DNA of 16,938 nucleotides from Chersky-299 sp963749535 (GCA_963749535.1 CAVVNF010000030.1:1-16938); one strand, 5' to 3'. Numbered from the stretch's first letter, positions 1 through 6,692 are shown. Numbers and translations: made by a program. Notes: generated by a model not told the origin, from the sequence alone.

Positions 1-71
1 CAAGCCCGTTTGACGGTCTCAGGGAGATGAATACCGCCTAAGGTGTTTCGGTCCCACAGTAGCGCCAGAAG

Positions 72-297
72 TCACGACTCTCGCCATCCCACCACGTAGC
101 CGTCGATTATGCCGGAGGCATCCTCCTCGCTCAGGGCCCGTCCCGCCTTGGCTCGCCAAAGCTCTGTCAGCTGCCGGGGGAGCACGGGGTGAGTCTGGAA
201 GAGGTCGGTTGAGCGCGCGCTCCAAGGCAAACGAGGCCGAGAAACTGGAGTCGGTGGCTCGGGCCTTATAGCCGGTGTAGCTCTCTAATCCGTGCAT
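72..297 (-). pseudogene. Decayed small ORF, unknown function
   Basis: The minus strand ends with a frame that reads like real protein: about 45 residues ending QLTELWRAKAGRALSEED, then a hydrophobic stretch and GWRES before a TGA at 72-74. Upstream of about position 215 that frame becomes Pro/Arg-rich and unconvincing, while a neighbouring frame starting ATG at 297 (MHGLESYTGYKARATDSS) looks better. A frameshift near 210-220 would join them into a protein of about 75 residues. I do not recognise the family; short Glu/Asp-rich C-termini of this kind occur on many small hypothetical proteins. No convincing ribosome binding site precedes 297. It lies about 120 bases downstream of the nitroreductase on the same strand. 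Could be spurious. Confidence 0.3.
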
Positions 298-416
298 CTT
301 AATGCAGAGAGCAGCTGCTAGCTCCAACCGCGCGGTCTCTCTTGGTGGCTTCTCGAATCCGCGACCAGGGCAGGTTCCTCTCCCGGCTACGTCGCGACTG
401 TTTCGATGTGCGAGAG

Positions 417-929
417 TCACTGCCACCGGTCGTAGCAGACGATATCGCCGACCGACTTGCGGCTTTTTGGACGCGGACTGTCCGCCGGGTAACCCAAAGT
501 CATCACCGCGACCACCTTGGCCAGCTCGGGGATTCCCAGCACCTTGCGGACCTGGCCCTGATAGAACGCGCCGATCCAGCAGGTGCCGAGCCCCTCGGCC
601 ACAGCCGCCAGCGCCAGGTGTTCCATCGCAATGGCCAGATCCACTGGGTCGCCCGGGACGTCGCAGCGCATCATGCGTTCCGGCATCAGCCCAACGCCGG
701 CGATCACGACCGGCGCCTGAGCGATGAACTGCTGGTTGAAGCAGGCGGGCACTAGCCGGCGACGGATCTCTGCGTCTCGGACAACGACGAACTTCCATGG
801 CTGTCGATTGGACCCGGAGGGTGCCTGGCGGACGGCCTCAAGAATGCGATCCAGCTTGTCCTGCTCGACGGGGCGAGGTTGGTAAGACCGAACCGAATAC
901 CGCGACTTGACGAGTCACGAGAAATCCAT
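417..929 (-). pseudogene. Nitroreductase family protein with in-frame UGA at codon 5
   Basis: FMN-dependent nitroreductase-like oxidoreductase, 170 codons including the interrupted part, the normal length of the small members of the family. The start ATG at 929 is preceded by GGAGG (936-940 on the plus numbering) with a 6-base gap, so initiation signals are good. The reading is MDFS, then TGA at 917-915, then LVKSRYSVRSYQPRPVEQDK, which is the usual N-terminus with the FMN-phosphate-binding Arg/Ser region; APSGSNRQPWKFVVV follows (the family APSxxNxQPW motif), and the C-terminal half has GLGTCWIGAF and MTLGYP. The frame is otherwise open to a stop at 417. Without read-through only an internal GTG near 752 could start, giving a useless C-terminal fragment. 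Family assignment is firm; the substrate is unknown. The UGA makes it a pseudogene, a sequencing error or, least likely, a recoded gene. Confidence 0.82.
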
Positions 930-1104
930 GGTTAACCTCCGCCGATAGTGGTGCTCAAAAGTCTAGCGGGCGGTTGCGCCGTGGACAACCGTGGTAGCCC
1001 CGGGGCACGTCGTGCTCATAGTGATGGGTCTCCAGGCGCTCGCTACTCTCGCTTGCTCAAACCTGAGGTTCGCGCCCGGCGCAGTGAAAGAGGGAAGAGC
1101 GGTT

Positions 1105-1899
1105 CTAGTAGTAGACGTCGACCGTGAGCCCTATGGGCAGCTGGGGATAGAGGATGTCCATCTCGGCCACGGTCACCCGGATGCAGCCGTGACTCCCCGG
1201 GTAGGCAGGTACCGAGCCTTCGCCGTGAATGGCAATCCCGCCCACGATGTAGCAGGGCTTGTAAAGGACGCCCAACGAACTCCGGTGCCAAGCCGGGATC
1301 TTGAGGTAGACATGGTAGTGCCCGGGCGGGGTCAGCCAGCCCGGCTTACCGGTAGAGCAGGCGAGGGTCTTTACCACCTGGTTGTTTTCGATATAGAAGA
1401 GCACCTGCCGGGTAAGGTCCACTTCCACCCGGGTTCCTGAGGCCGCAAGGCGCGGCGTCGGGGTAGTAGCCGTGAGCAGCGCCGACCAGGTCTGGGGCCC
1501 CACCACCCCATCCCGGGGAAGCCCTGCCACCTTCTGAAAGGCGATGACCGCCTGCCTGGTCTCCCAGTCAAAGACCCCGTCGGTTCTGCCCGGCTGATAG
1601 GTGAGAGCTTGAAGCTTCTGCTGCAGCGCCTCGACCGCTGGGCCCTGGGAGCCGAGCTCCACCTGGGGTTGGGCCGGGGCAGTCGTCTGGGTGGTGCTCG
1701 TCGTGCCCGAAGATCCACTAGCCAGGGTAGTGCTTGTGGTGCTGGGAAGAGTAGTTGTGGTGTCGGGGACGGTAGTGGTTGTGGTGGCACTGGGGAGCGT
1801 GGTAGTTGTCGTAGTCGAAAGCGCAGTCGTTGTGGAAGAGACAGCGGGCTGGGTGGTGGACGGAGCAAGCGTGGTGCTGGTCACCACCGAGGTGGCCAC
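1105..1899 (-). CDS. L,D-transpeptidase (YkuD) with peptidoglycan-binding domain
   Basis: Cell-wall enzyme that forms 3-3 (or lipoprotein-attaching) crosslinks in peptidoglycan outside the membrane. In the open frame (264 residues from a GTG at 1899), residues 1-78 are a Thr/Ser-rich spacer, 82-142 a PG_binding_1 domain (LGSQGPAVEALQQKLQ ... DGVVGPQTWSALL), and about 155-264 the YkuD domain. The catalytic motif HGEGSVPAYPGSHGCIRV is complete: His225, His237 and the nucleophile Cys239. The GTG is probably not the true start, since it has no ribosome binding site and the frame runs upstream only to a TAG at 1918-1920. A lipoprotein signal peptide lies just upstream in another frame, so the native gene most likely starts near 2047 and has suffered a +1 shift around 1905-1920. 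Family certain; activity here depends on whether that shift is real. Confidence 0.88.
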   Translation of the reverse strand: MATSVVTSTTLAPSTTQPAVSSTTTALSTTTTTTLPSATTTTTVPDTTTTLPSTTSTTLASGSSGTTSTTQTTAPAQPQVELGSQGPAVEALQQKLQALTYQPGRTDGVFDWETRQAVIAFQKVAGLPRDGVVGPQTWSALLTATTPTPRLAASGTRVEVDLTRQVLFYIENNQVVKTLACSTGKPGWLTPPGHYHVYLKIPAWHRSSLGVLYKPCYIVGGIAIHGEGSVPAYPGSHGCIRVTVAEMDILYPQLPIGLTVDVYY

Positions 1900-2047
1900 G
1901 GCGGTGGACGGCGTGCTCTAGATTCGACGTAGTCGGGCTTGAGCTCTGGCCCGCACAGCCCGTGAGTAGGGACGCGAAAAGCAGTAGCAGCGCAAAGAGG
2001 CAGCCGATGACCCGCCCGGATCTCTTCGCACTTCTTCCCGCTCGCAA
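1900..2047 (-). pseudogene. Frameshifted 5' end of the L,D-transpeptidase: lipoprotein signal peptide
   Basis: Directly upstream of the transpeptidase, one frame over, the minus strand encodes a basic segment (MRAGRSAKRSGRV if started at TTG 2047), a hydrophobic core (IGCLFALLLLFASLL) and the lipobox LLTGC, followed by AGQSSSPTTSN. A GGAAGG stands a few bases before the TTG; an alternative TTG start at 2107 adds 20 basic residues. After TTSN this frame degenerates, while the other frame continues STPSTAVATSVVTSTT into the Thr-rich spacer. Joining them by removing one base gives a continuous lipoprotein. This suggests the enzyme is anchored to the outer face of the membrane through a diacylated Cys. 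Start codon choice is uncertain. Confidence 0.65.
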
Positions 2048-2107
2048 GCGACCTTCCGAGCGCAGCTTCTTCTCGCCGTCATGGCTCCTCTTTCTCTTAC
2101 GCCCCAA

Positions 2108-2513
2108 CCCATGACGGCTGGTCGCGAATCTCTCGGTGTACGTCTTTGCCGTTATGTTTAGGGCAGCCCCGCTGAGGCGCTGCCGAACTCTATCTACCCG
2201 TTTATCCCGGAGGCCATGTGGCCACGACCAATGCTAACCGTCGCTCAAGGAGCTCGTCAAGAACGGCCGTCTGGGGCAGGCGCTGAGCGCCAAGCGAGAA
2301 ACCGTAGGCGCCCGTGCCTTTCCGAGCGTTTTCCCGGACCGCAGCCATCCCAAACCGGGCGAGGGAGGGACCGGCATCACGATCTTGCCATCGTGGTGGT
2401 GCTTAGACAGATGTTCACGAGCGCGCTCGACGGCAAGTTCCGCGGGAATCGGTCGCTCATTGTCCAGCTATCGCACAAGCACACGAGTGGAGTTGGGGCG
2501 TCCGAGCCACCGG
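2108..2513. other. Gene-free stretch between divergent/tandem units
   Basis: No convincing gene. An imperfect stem (GGCAGC at 2162-2167 pairing with GCTGCC at 2179-2184) lies upstream of the transpeptidase and could be part of its leader. A plus-strand frame around 2250-2345 reads LVKNGRLGQALSAKRETVG, which has coding flavour but no start, partner or recognised family; it may be a remnant. Confidence 0.3.
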
Positions 2514-2924
2514 CTAGTTTGAGCCGTCGGATTCCTCTTCTCTTTTCAAATAGGGGCGAAACGGCATCCCCTCAAAAAAGTTGACCTTCTGATAGCGCAC
2601 TGCGCATTCGAAACAGTTTTCCCGGACCTTGTCCCGGAACCATTCCATGACGCTCGGTCCGTACCCCCAGCAGTCCGCAAGGATACTGAGTGCTTTGTAC
2701 TGACTGTGGAGGAGAGGCATGGCTTCCCTTACTGGCATACTCGCATAGCCCACCACACGCTCCTGCCACGCCTGTCGCATAGCAGTTTGGAAGACGCGGC
2801 CTTCATCCACTAGCTGCTCCGCCCGGTCCGCCAATTCCTTTGCAGCTCTCGTCACTTCCGGCTGACCAATCGACCTGAAATGGCGAACCTCCTCCTCCCA
2901 TCTGCTCCTGTCCCTTATTCTCAT
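2514..2924 (-). CDS. Hypothetical protein, 136 aa
   Basis: Intact minus-strand ORF with coding-like composition: charged N-terminus (MRIRDRSRWEEEVRHFRSIG), a helical Ala/Glu-rich region (VTRAAKELADRAEQLVDEG), an aromatic centre (LADCWGYGPSVMEWFRDK) and a CFEC pair near residue 106, ending in an acidic EEESDGSN tail. No signal peptide or membrane segment. I do not recognise the family. No clear Shine-Dalgarno precedes the ATG at 2924, so it may be translated by coupling from the interrupted gene just upstream (stop at 2952, 27-base gap, same strand). The two look like one transcription unit of unknown function. Existence as a gene is likely; function unknown. Confidence 0.6.
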   Translation of the reverse strand: MRIRDRSRWEEEVRHFRSIGQPEVTRAAKELADRAEQLVDEGRVFQTAMRQAWQERVVGYASMPVREAMPLLHSQYKALSILADCWGYGPSVMEWFRDKVRENCFECAVRYQKVNFFEGMPFRPYLKREEESDGSN

Positions 2925-2951
2925 TTGTCTTAGCTTAACGTCCTATCCGTC

Positions 2952-3290
2952 TTACCGGTGCCTGTTTGGTTTCAAGGGTCGTCCCGACTTCCGCGCCTCC
3001 TCAAGAAACTCACACTGGTCGCAGGAGCTTCCAAGTTTGGTACCTATCCACGAGAGAAGAGGTACGGCATGAGCCCACGTCACCATCAAGTCGGCTAAGG
3101 CGAAATAAAAGAGCTGGGGAAACTGATCGCTGTCTAGGCTGCCGAACAAGAGTTCCGGCACGATGGCGTTAAAGTAAGCTTCGCCACACGCTGCGACAGG
3201 ACGAACCTAGTAGTCTCGGATGAGACGTTCAATCTCCCCGGCGAAGAACTCAGCGAGATTAGTCTGCGCACTCTTGCCTCGCCGCTCCAT
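2952..3290 (-). pseudogene. Hypothetical protein with in-frame UAG at codon 28
   Basis: From ATG 3290 (AGGG about 9 bases upstream) the frame reads MERRGKSAQTNLAEFFAGE then IERLIRDY, meets TAG at 3209-3207, and continues without another stop as VRPVAACGEAYFNAIVPEL, LFGSLDSDQFPQLFYFALAD, a hydrophobic stretch LMVTWAHAVPLLSWIG and a CDQC pair, ending KPNRHR. Both sides of the TAG look like coding sequence, giving a protein of about 112 residues if read through. A shorter product could start at GTG 3161 (69 residues), but no ribosome binding site supports it. The CDQC here and the CFEC in the next gene are suggestive of small metal- or redox-active proteins, but this is only a hint. Family not recognised. 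Confidence 0.5.
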
Positions 3291-3436
3291 GGTCGTTGCC
3301 CTGCAGCACTAGGAGTCTCACCTTTCCTTCCAAACACCGAAAGCCTATGCTGGAGCATGGTGGAGGCGGGACTCATCGACAGGTCGAGGGGGAACTATGG
3401 CCACCGTTTCGGAGCGGACCTGCAGGAAGTGCGGCC

Positions 3437-3465
3437 TGAACCGCCCCGGGTTTCCTGGAGACTCC
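3437..3465 (+). repeat. Left terminal inverted repeat of the IS
   Basis: Reads TGAACCGCCCCGGGTT, then TCC, then TGGAGACTCC. It mirrors 4706-4734. Transposase binding end. The two bases outside (CC) also match the other side, so the exact terminus is uncertain by up to two bases. Confidence 0.9.
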
Positions 3466-3486
3466 AGACTTTGAGAGGATGGAGTC

Positions 3487-3810
3487 ATGAACACAACAGG
3501 CAAGCGGTATCCAAGTGAAGTGAAAGAGCGAGCCGTCCGCATGCTCATGGAGCACCAGGACGAGTACGAGTCCCAGTGGGCAGCCATCATGTCCATCTCC
3601 GAGAAGCTGGGCGTCGGCCACGAGACGCTCCGGCGCTGGGCCCGCCAGTCGGAGACCGACCACGGCCTGCGACCCGGCCTGACCACGGCCGAGCACGAAC
3701 GGCTGCGCGAACTTGAGAAAGAGAACAAAGAGCTCAGGCGGGCCAACGAGATCCTAAAAGCCGCCGCGGCTTTTTTCGGGGCGGAGTTCGACCGCCAACA
3801 CAAGAGATGA
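3487..3810 (+). CDS. IS3-family transposase OrfA
   Basis: DNA-binding half of the IS3 transposase, 107 residues. N-terminal helix-turn-helix (MNTTGKRYPSEVKERAVRML ... ISEKLGVGHETLRRWARQ, residues 1-56) recognises the inverted repeats; the C-terminal ERLRELEKENKELRRANEIL (about 75-94) is the leucine-zipper-like oligomerisation helix. ATG 3487 is preceded by GAGAGGATGGAG. The final codons GCT TTT TTC contain the slippery heptamer used to fuse OrfA with OrfB, and the TGA (3808-3810) overlaps an ATG at 3807 that would open orfB in the -1 frame. Length is normal. Confident. Confidence 0.95.
   Translation: MNTTGKRYPSEVKERAVRMLMEHQDEYESQWAAIMSISEKLGVGHETLRRWARQSETDHGLRPGLTTAEHERLRELEKENKELRRANEILKAAAAFFGAEFDRQHKR
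3771..3777 (+). promoter_or_regulatory. Slippery heptamer for programmed -1 frameshift
   Basis: T TTT TTC in the orfA frame (codons GCT TTT TTC). A -1 slip here enters the frame of ATG 3807 and would read FFRGGVRPPTQEMTAFIE, the normal OrfA-OrfB junction of IS3 elements. The position, 31-37 bases before the orfA stop, fits the family. Confidence 0.7.
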
Positions 3811-3855
3811 CCGCCTTCATCGAGCGAGCACAAGGAGAAGTTCGGGGTCGAGCCG

Positions 3856-4719
3856 ATGTGCGTCGTCCTGCCCATCGCCCCCTCCACCTACTACGCCGCC
3901 GTCTCCCGCCCGCCCTCGGCCCGAACCCTGCGCGACCAGGAGCTGAAACCCGAGATCGTGCGTGTCTATGAGGAGAACCAGTCCGTCTACGGCCCCCGCA
4001 AGGTGTGGCGAGAGCTCACGCGGGAGAGCTTCACGGTGGCCCGCTGCACGGTGGAACGGCTCATGCGGGCCCTCGGCCTCAAAGGGGAAGTGAGAGGCAA
4101 GAGCCCGAAGACCACCTTCCCCGACCTCTTTGCTCCCCGGCCCTTTGACCTCGTGGATCGGAACTTCGCAGCGAGTGCGCCCAACCGCTTGTGGGTGGCG
4201 GATCTCACCTATGTGCGCACCTGGTCGGGATTCGTCTACGCGGCGTTCGTCGTCGACGCCTACTCCCGCATGATCCTCGGCTGGCAGGTATCGGCCTCGC
4301 TTCGCACCGATCTCGCTCTCGATGCTCTGGAGATGGCCCTCTGGCGACGAGAGGCGGAGAACCTGGAAGGACTTGTCCATCACAGTGATCGCGGCGTGCA
4401 GTACCTCTCCATCCGCTACACCGAGCGCCTCTCTGGGGCTGGCGCCGTCACCTCGGTAGGGTCCCGGGGGGATGCCTATGACAATGCTCTGGCCGAGACC
4501 ATCAACGGCCTCTACAAGACCGAAGTGATCAAGAAGCGCGGCCCTTGGAAGACCATCGAAGACGTCGAGTTCGCCACCTTAGAATGGGTCGACTGGTTCA
4601 ACAACCGCCGGCTCTTCGGACCGATCGGATATGTCCCCCCGGCGGAGTTCGAGGAGATGTACTATCGGGAGCACTCCCTCACCGAGGATGAGGGACTCAC
4701 ACTACTGAGTCTCCACTGA
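3856..4719 (+). CDS. IS3-family transposase OrfB (DDE integrase domain), 5' frameshift
   Basis: Catalytic half of the transposase. The open frame gives 287 residues with an HTH_21-like segment (YEENQSVYGPRKVWRELTRE) and a complete rve core: WVADLTYV (Asp116), HHSDRGVQY (Asp178) and NALAETINGLYK (Glu214), with 35 residues between the last two as in D-D(35)E. The native start is probably ATG 3807, which opens MTAFIE in the -1 frame; homologous reading then resumes as EHKEKFGVEPMCVVL in the orfA frame. GAG-C-GAG-CAC near 3825 looks like a one-base insertion between them, so neither the frameshift product nor the 3807 start reaches the core intact. The ATG at 3856 could start a protein lacking only a short N-terminal piece. 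Confidence 0.92.
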   Translation: MCVVLPIAPSTYYAAVSRPPSARTLRDQELKPEIVRVYEENQSVYGPRKVWRELTRESFTVARCTVERLMRALGLKGEVRGKSPKTTFPDLFAPRPFDLVDRNFAASAPNRLWVADLTYVRTWSGFVYAAFVVDAYSRMILGWQVSASLRTDLALDALEMALWRREAENLEGLVHHSDRGVQYLSIRYTERLSGAGAVTSVGSRGDAYDNALAETINGLYKTEVIKKRGPWKTIEDVEFATLEWVDWFNNRRLFGPIGYVPPAEFEEMYYREHSLTEDEGLTLLSLH

Positions 4720-4734
4720 ACCCGGGGCGGTTCA
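4706..4734 (-). repeat. Right terminal inverted repeat of the IS
   Basis: Reverse complement reads TGAACCGCCCCGGGTT, CAG, TGGAGACTCA. It overlaps the last codons of orfB, as is usual for compact IS3 elements. Confidence 0.9.
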
Positions 4735-4836
4735 GGTGGCACGGCGTTCAGGAACGTCGCCTGCGGTCAATTCATATCGCTTGCCCACGGGGAGGCTCTT
4801 TTGCATCGGGGTGCGGTCGTGCGCAGTCTTGACCAT
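4735..4836 (-). other. Possible ORF fragment truncated by the IS
   Basis: On the minus strand an ATG at 4836 (or 4806) opens MVKTAHDRTPMQKSLPVGKR then YELTAGDVPERRAT and runs straight into the IS end, where it stops. The composition is coding-like but no ribosome binding site is visible, and on the far side of the IS I cannot find a matching continuation. It may be the start of a gene interrupted by the insertion. Weak. Confidence 0.25.
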
Positions 4837-4860
4837 CGCGCCCGCGGGGGCGAGCATCAA

Positions 4861-5062
4861 GGGGTGAGACTGTCCCCCTCCCCTTTTGTCTTGGGCCCAA
4901 CTTGCTCCACCCCTACCTACCCCTACCTACCCCTACCGCCACCCCTACCCAGAAAGCACTCGGTGTAACGCTATGGACAGAACGGGCCCTTTTAGCCTGC
5001 GAGTGTGCACTCCATAGCACACGACGATACGCCCTGGACATGAGGACGGCGGCCTCCTAAAC
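4861..5062 (+). repeat. Diverged ~200 bp direct repeat, copy 1
   Basis: Aligns with 12365-12560 in the same orientation, roughly 75-80 percent identical by eye with one ~10 bp indel. Shared order: pyrimidine-rich start, TCTTGGG, a C-rich tract (CCCCTACCGCCACCCCTACC), CGCTAT, CTTTTAGCCTG, the hairpin GTGC-ACTCCATA-GCAC, ACGATA, CCCTGGACA and CGGCGGC followed by CTAAAC. In this copy the hairpin stem is longer (GTGTGC/GCACAC). The right end enters CTCCTAA, the form of a tRNA-Arg(CCU) anticodon loop, but no T-arm follows. It lies about 130 bases after the IS. Nature unknown: an attachment-site region or a small non-autonomous element are both possible. Confidence 0.75.
4907..4950 (-). repeat. G-quadruplex-type tract with 10-bp tandem repeats
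   Basis: The plus strand has CCCCTACCTA twice in tandem (4910-4929) followed by CCCCTACCGCCACCCCTACC. The minus strand therefore has four or more runs of 3-4 G separated by 2-8 bases, a G-quadruplex-type pattern. The counterpart in copy 2 (12415-12447) keeps four G-runs although the tandem unit is lost, so the G-runs rather than the exact sequence are retained. Confidence 0.65.
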
Positions 5063-5329
5063 GCATGTGCTGCTGTGGAGCAAGGCGGACATCCGACACG
5101 AGCTACCCTTGAGCTGGGCTGATAGCCGTGGAGACAATCCATGTGGGCCCTCCACCTACGTTGAAGGGTTCATCTCCGGAGCGGACCCCCGCAGATAGAG
5201 AGGACCTTCTGGCCGGTAGGATTCACCCCCCAGCCTTCGAAACGCAGGAGCCAAACCGCGCAGCGGCGAGCAAAGCCGGCCCGAACCTCAGCCCCCATCC
5301 AGCTTCGGCTCCCTCCGGCTAAACAGATC
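5063..5329. other. No recognisable gene
   Basis: A plus-strand frame stays open through much of 5190-5329 into the Tudor-like remnant that follows, but its Arg/Pro/Ala-rich translation does not look like a conserved domain. I see no promoter or RNA here. Confidence 0.3.
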
Positions 5330-5488
5330 GACCCATATTCTGCCGGATCGAAGGTCCACCATTCCGATCACGGCTTGGGCACTGTTCTGGAAAAGAACGG
5401 CAGCCAGCTCAAAGTCAAGTCTGACGACGGCAGCTAAACCGTATCCATCGAGTCTGTGAAGGCGGTGAACGTATACGAGCATCGGTGA
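5330..5488 (+). pseudogene. Tudor/SH3-like domain remnant with in-frame UAA
   Basis: The plus strand reads DPYSAGSKVHHSDHGLGTVL, EKNGSQLKVKSDDGS, then TAA (5435-5437), then TVSIESVKAVNVYEHR and TGA at 5486-5488, all in one frame. The pattern G-x-K-V-x-H-x-x-x-G-x-G-x-V...V-x-x-D-D-G...V is that of small Tudor/SH3-like barrels such as the C-terminal segment of UvrD-type helicases or stand-alone KOW-like proteins. The UAA sits where an ordinary residue would join the third and fourth strands, consistent with a single substitution. No start codon or ribosome binding site is evident, so this may be the surviving tail of a longer gene or a tiny domain protein. Confidence 0.5.
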
Positions 5489-5922
5489 GGACGGGCTCGC
5501 AGGACTTGGTCAATAGTTTGGGGGCCGAGACCCGTAGGAATAAGGCATCCTCTTTGATGTTAGATGGGTTGGAGGTGGAGTTGATCGCCTATAGTTGAAA
5601 CCCCGAGAATGGGCGGACGAGTTCCGTCCAGGGAGGGGGCCAACACGTCAAGCGGAAGAACTCATGAGCCCCAATTGCGTCGAGCGGTCAGCGCTTCAAA
5701 CAATCTTCAAACGAACTTATGGGCACGCTTGGGGACGCTCCGGAAGCCCAGGCAGGGCAGACGAGTAAACAGCCTGCATATGGGCATGTCTGGTTACAAT
5801 CGGTCACGCTTCGGAAGGTGTGATACGCACTTCAAAACCGGTGTACCGGCGGGGTGCAACTGCCCGAAAAGGTCGGCTTGTGAATCGGCACAGGCTACTA
5901 CGTTTCGCTCAAGATCGCCCAG
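5489..5922. other. Gene-free stretch with a tRNA-Sec-like segment
   Basis: No coding frame here is convincing. At 5830-5874 CTTCAAAACCGGTGT, then a GC-rich stem-like stretch ending GCCCG, resembles the anticodon loop (UCA) and long variable arm of a selenocysteine tRNA, but no matching 5' half precedes it and the T-arm that should follow is not recognisable. Treated as uncertain. Confidence 0.2.
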
Positions 5923-6375
5923 TTAGTCTCCAAATGGGTCTGGATGCCACGTCCGGGATAGTAACCGGAAAGAGCTTCTCAAGCTAGCTCGGGCCGATCT
6001 GTAGGAGTCGTCGGGGATAGTCCCGCTCACCTTTGCGAGGAATACCAGCGCTAGCGAGGGTGCCCGTGATTCACCCCGATTGCAGTGAATCAGCAACTTC
6101 TTGCTCTCCGAGGTCTTCCTCCTTGCGAATGACAAGAACGCCGCAAAGAGTTCAAGTCTGAAGAGTGGCACGGGCGGATCGATCATGTTGAGAAATAGGT
6201 CGTCGCCCAATTCAAGTACCAGGTAGCTCGGGTGACTCTGAGGGAGATTGCCGGAATACCCCACAGCACTCACATGACATGGGTGCTTGCAGGCGTGCAC
6301 TACAGCCCAGCTCTTGTCCCCGCGACGGCAATCGCTCTCGGTCCCTACAAAGAGATTGTCCCGCAGTCGAATCAT
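5923..6375 (-). CDS. Protein tyrosine phosphatase-like (dual-specificity type) protein
   Basis: Intact 150-residue protein with the cysteine phosphatase signature H-C-x5-R: HCNRGESRAPS, nucleophile Cys98 and phosphate-binding Arg104, preceded by the buried strand KKLLI. Asp66 in NMIDPP is a candidate general acid. The N-terminus (MIRLRDNLFVGTESDC) and the HACKHPCHVSAVGY segment match a family of small phosphatase-like proteins common in phages and bacterial accessory regions (recalled, not searched). Such enzymes remove phosphate from proteins or small molecules; the substrate here cannot be told. AGGAAG stands about 11 bases before ATG 6375, a rather long spacing. It stands alone on the minus strand. 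Cytosolic; no signal peptide. Confidence 0.75.
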   Translation of the reverse strand: MIRLRDNLFVGTESDCRRGDKSWAVVHACKHPCHVSAVGYSGNLPQSHPSYLVLELGDDLFLNMIDPPVPLFRLELFAAFLSFARRKTSESKKLLIHCNRGESRAPSLALVFLAKVSGTIPDDSYRSARASLRSSFRLLSRTWHPDPFGD

Positions 6376-6692
6376 TCGTCGGCGGCTTCCTAAAGCTCAG
6401 ACTACTCCATGACACTCAGTAGCACTCGTTAAGACTCGGTGGACAACCAATTAGCGCGGGATGCCGCGATTCGAGGAAAGGTGCTGCCGGCGTGGAACAG
6501 GGTACTGCTCCACCGGTGTCCCTTGGCCCGTTTCGGCGGCCGACGCCATCAGTGTTATGCAGACACTCATGGGCTGTTTCGGTGGAGTTCTCCAGACTGG
6601 ATAGTGCTTGTTGGACGCACTGCAGGATGGAGTTCGTGCTAGGCTCGGGTTCGGTCTCCAGTCGGTCTCGCCGGATGACAAGGGGTGATGCC
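6376..6692. other. Gene-free leader between divergent genes
   Basis: Separates the minus-strand phosphatase from the plus-strand NAD(P)-binding gene, so promoters for both are expected here, but I cannot point to a convincing -35/-10 pair. Frames on both strands are Pro/Ser/Arg-rich shadows without family resemblance. AAGGGGTG (6680-6687) serves as ribosome binding site for the next gene. Confidence 0.3.

Larger units (their letters stand above)
3437..4734 (+). mobile_element. IS3-family insertion sequence, 1298 bp
   Basis: Bounded by terminal inverted repeats matching at 25 of 28 positions: both ends begin TGAACCGCCCCGGGTT and share TGGAGACTC after three mismatches. It contains orfA (helix-turn-helix and leucine-zipper-like part), a T TTT TTC slippery heptamer and orfB (DDE integrase domain), the standard IS3 arrangement. 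I find no target duplication: the bases outside are GCGGCC on the left and GGTGGC on the right, which do not match at 3 or 4 bases whichever end is chosen. orfB carries a probable 1-base insertion near its start, so this copy may be inactive. Confidence 0.93.

Noticed and set aside
302..798. Plus- and minus-strand ORFs overlapping the nitroreductase
   Set aside because: Arg/Pro/Gly-rich shadows; the nitroreductase frame alone has family motifs.
1609..1932. Plus-strand ORFs opposite the Thr-rich spacer
   Set aside because: Gly/Arg/Val-rich antisense of ACC/ACT codons in the transpeptidase linker.
3431..4740. Target-site duplication of the IS
   Set aside because: Flanks GCGGCC and GGTGGC do not match at 3 or 4 bases for any plausible terminus.
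4907..4950. Tandem CCCCTACCTA units as a CRISPR or telomere-like array
   Set aside because: Only two full 10-bp units, no spacers, and the second copy of the repeat lacks the tandem unit.
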